In this document: positions 5,314 to 6,033 of the stretch, piece by piece
Position numbering within the stretch: position 1 is the stretch's first letter
Layout of the letters: each line of letters begins with the position of its first letter
From: Natrialbaceae archaeon Tc-Br11_E2g1
GTDB lineage: Archaea; Halobacteriota; Halobacteria; Halobacteriales; Natrialbaceae
Reading direction: 5' to 3'
Length of the DNA stretch: 6,033 nt
Assembly (NCBI GenBank): GCA_001564255.1
Contig: LKNC01000178.1
Location: 1-6,033 of the forward strand
Notes under the pieces: model-generated
The model's database searches: none
Told to the model about the DNA's origin: nothing
The model's input: the letters and a program-made list of their open reading frames with translations, nothing else
Program-made: the position numbers and the translations under genes

Positions 5314-5609
5314 CGAAAATCCTCGCGGATTTTCGCCGCCAGTATCGAATACGGCGTTTTTTCGATGCTTTGTCCCCGGAACCCGCCGTGTTTTCGCCCC
5401 TCGAGGTCGCCCTCCACGCGAGTCTGACAGGACAGCCCCAAGCCGTCGTCGGGGTCGTGCGGTGGGATCGAGAGCCGGCGTCGTTCCCTCGAGGTCGGCT
5501 CCGTACCGTCGCCGTCGACCTCGAGTGTACAGGTCCCACACGTGCCGAGCCCACGACAGTTGAGCAGGTCGGCGCGACCGTTGTAGGGCGATTCGCCGGC
5601 CTCGAGGCA
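5295..5609 (-). pseudogene. 2Fe-2S ferredoxin remnant, N-terminus missing and C-terminus run on
   Basis: On the minus strand one frame reads LEAGESPYNGRADLLNC, then RGLGTCGTCTLEV, later RERRRLSIPPHD, LSCQTRVEGDLE and RKHGGF. This matches a haloarchaeal 2Fe-2S ferredoxin as I remember it. All four cluster cysteines are kept (codons at 5556-5558, 5538-5540, 5529-5531 and 5427-5429; CX5CX2C plus a distant C). The frame is blocked upstream by TAA at 5634-5636, with no ATG, GTG or TTG between it and the cysteine motif, and the first 20 or so residues of the domain are not found in the other two minus frames. At the other end the frame passes the expected C-terminus (HGGFRGQ, where I would expect a tryptophan in place of R), runs through the exporter hairpin and stops at 5295-5297 inside the permease gene. 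I therefore call it a decayed gene. An assembly or sequencing error near 5610-5640 is the alternative. Confidence 0.7.
5314..5335 (+). terminator. Hairpin directly after the ABC exporter operon
   Basis: CGAAAATCC and GGATTTTCG form a perfect 9-bp stem around the loop TCGC, beginning at the base after the permease stop. The 3' arm contains TTTT and a run of six T follows at 5357-5362; T-rich tracts are the known archaeal termination signal. The structure is symmetrical and could serve transcription from either side. Confidence 0.55.
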
Positions 5610-5671
5610 CCGCTGTCTTGTCCTACTGGAGAATTACGATCGGGGACGGCGTGTGTTCCTCGAGAGAAGAC

Positions 5672-5698
5672 GACCGATCGGACTAGCTCCGACTGGTC
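5672..5698 (-). terminator. Hairpin at the dabA stop codon
   Basis: On the minus strand GACCAGTCGGA and TCCGATCGGTC form an 11-bp stem (nine Watson-Crick pairs, one wobble, one mismatch) around the loop GCTAG, starting with the last two bases of the TGA stop. The pyrimidine stretch CGTCTTCTCTCG follows. It is a plausible terminator for dabA, although the T-tract is weak. Confidence 0.4.
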
Positions 5699-6033
5699 AG
5701 TGGACGCTCACGTTTTCCGGTTCTGGGGCGCGAGGAGTGGCGGCCAGCCCGGGCTCCCACTCGAGGTCGCCCTGGTAGTGGAAGAGCTGGTTTTTCTGCG
5801 TGGGGTCGATGACGGTCAGGGTCCCGATCCAGCCGTTCTCGAGTAGTCGTTCGAGGTCGTCGTGGCGACGGAGCACGTCGGTTACGTTCTCGACCGGGGC
5901 GTGGATGACCGCGTTCAGTCGGAGGGGCTGGTGGTACGGCTTATCGTCGTCGACGTTGAGCGACTGGAGCGGCAGGCCCGTCATCAGGTCGCCGCCGTTG
6001 CCCTGCACGACGCCGACGTTGCCGACCGGGTTC
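5697..6033 (-). CDS. dabA: Probable inorganic-carbon transporter subunit DabA (DUF2309/UPF0753), C-terminal 111 residues
   Basis: The frame is open through the right edge and ends at the TGA at 5697-5699; only the C-terminus is visible. The segment NPVGNVGVVQGNGGDLMTG, LPLQSL, YHQPLRLNAVIHAPVE, VLRRHDDLERLLENGWIGTL and VIDP matches the conserved end of DUF2309 proteins as I recall it: G-GDL-TGLP-QS, HEPLRL-V-I-AP, and NGWL---ID. DabA is a soluble beta-carbonic-anhydrase-like zinc protein that couples with the NuoL-like membrane protein DabB to accumulate inorganic carbon. Its zinc-binding residues lie upstream, outside the window, so activity cannot be judged. The remaining C-terminal tail (about 20 residues, proline-rich and acidic) looks variable. 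A GTG at 6006-6008 is internal to the conserved sequence and is not the start. The partner dabB would be expected beyond the right edge. Confidence 0.82.
   Translation of the reverse strand, partial: NPVGNVGVVQGNGGDLMTGLPLQSLNVDDDKPYHQPLRLNAVIHAPVENVTDVLRRHDDLERLLENGWIGTLTVIDPTQKNQLFHYQGDLEWEPGLAATPRAPEPENVSVH

Noticed and set aside
4443..5846. Open frame of 467 codons on the plus strand across the permease, the ferredoxin remnant and the end of dabA
   Set aside because: The translation is Arg/Pro-rich and low in complexity, has no domain pattern, and lies in the wrong frame over the clearly coding permease and on the strand opposite dabA. Long shadow frames are expected at this GC content.

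Overview
The window looks like a stretch of a halophilic archaeal (class Halobacteria) chromosome. It is GC-rich and full of CTCGAG. Its predicted proteins are acidic, promoters are short TATA-type elements placed about 26 nt before start codons (leaderless mRNAs), and several products belong to typical haloarchaeal families. All assignments come from reading the sequence and from remembered family features; no database search was run.

Layout, left to right. (1) The left edge holds the first 374 residues of a DEAD/DEAH-box (Ski2/Hel308-like) helicase with a zinc-finger-like element, on the minus strand and running out of the window. Upstream of it, also on the minus strand, is a gene for an 87-residue three-helix membrane protein with a clear leaderless promoter. 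(2) A divergent gene on the plus strand encodes an endonuclease/exonuclease/phosphatase (EEP) family hydrolase with all expected motifs. (3) A 290-nt non-coding stretch follows, then a minus-strand tRNA-Val(UAC). The non-coding stretch contains a second copy of the 3' end of this tRNA, inverted T-arm-like fragments, and two hairpins whose eight sequence differences are all base-pair compensated. This is the most unusual part of the window. (4) A DUF192 protein with an N-terminal membrane anchor lies on the plus strand, divergent from the tRNA and probably sharing an AT-rich promoter patch with it. (5) An ABC-2 type exporter operon follows: an ATPase and a six-helix permease with overlapping stop and start codons (TGATG), closed by a hairpin directly after the permease stop. 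(6) On the minus strand are a decayed 2Fe-2S ferredoxin that lacks its N-terminus and any start codon, and then the C-terminal end of DabA (DUF2309/UPF0753), the soluble subunit of an inorganic-carbon pump, which continues beyond the right edge.

The genes do not form one pathway. The only clear functional unit is the ABC ATPase/permease pair. The tRNA-Val 3' region carries the marks of a past integration or duplication event. The ferredoxin remnant shows that the exporter/dabA interval has also been remodelled.
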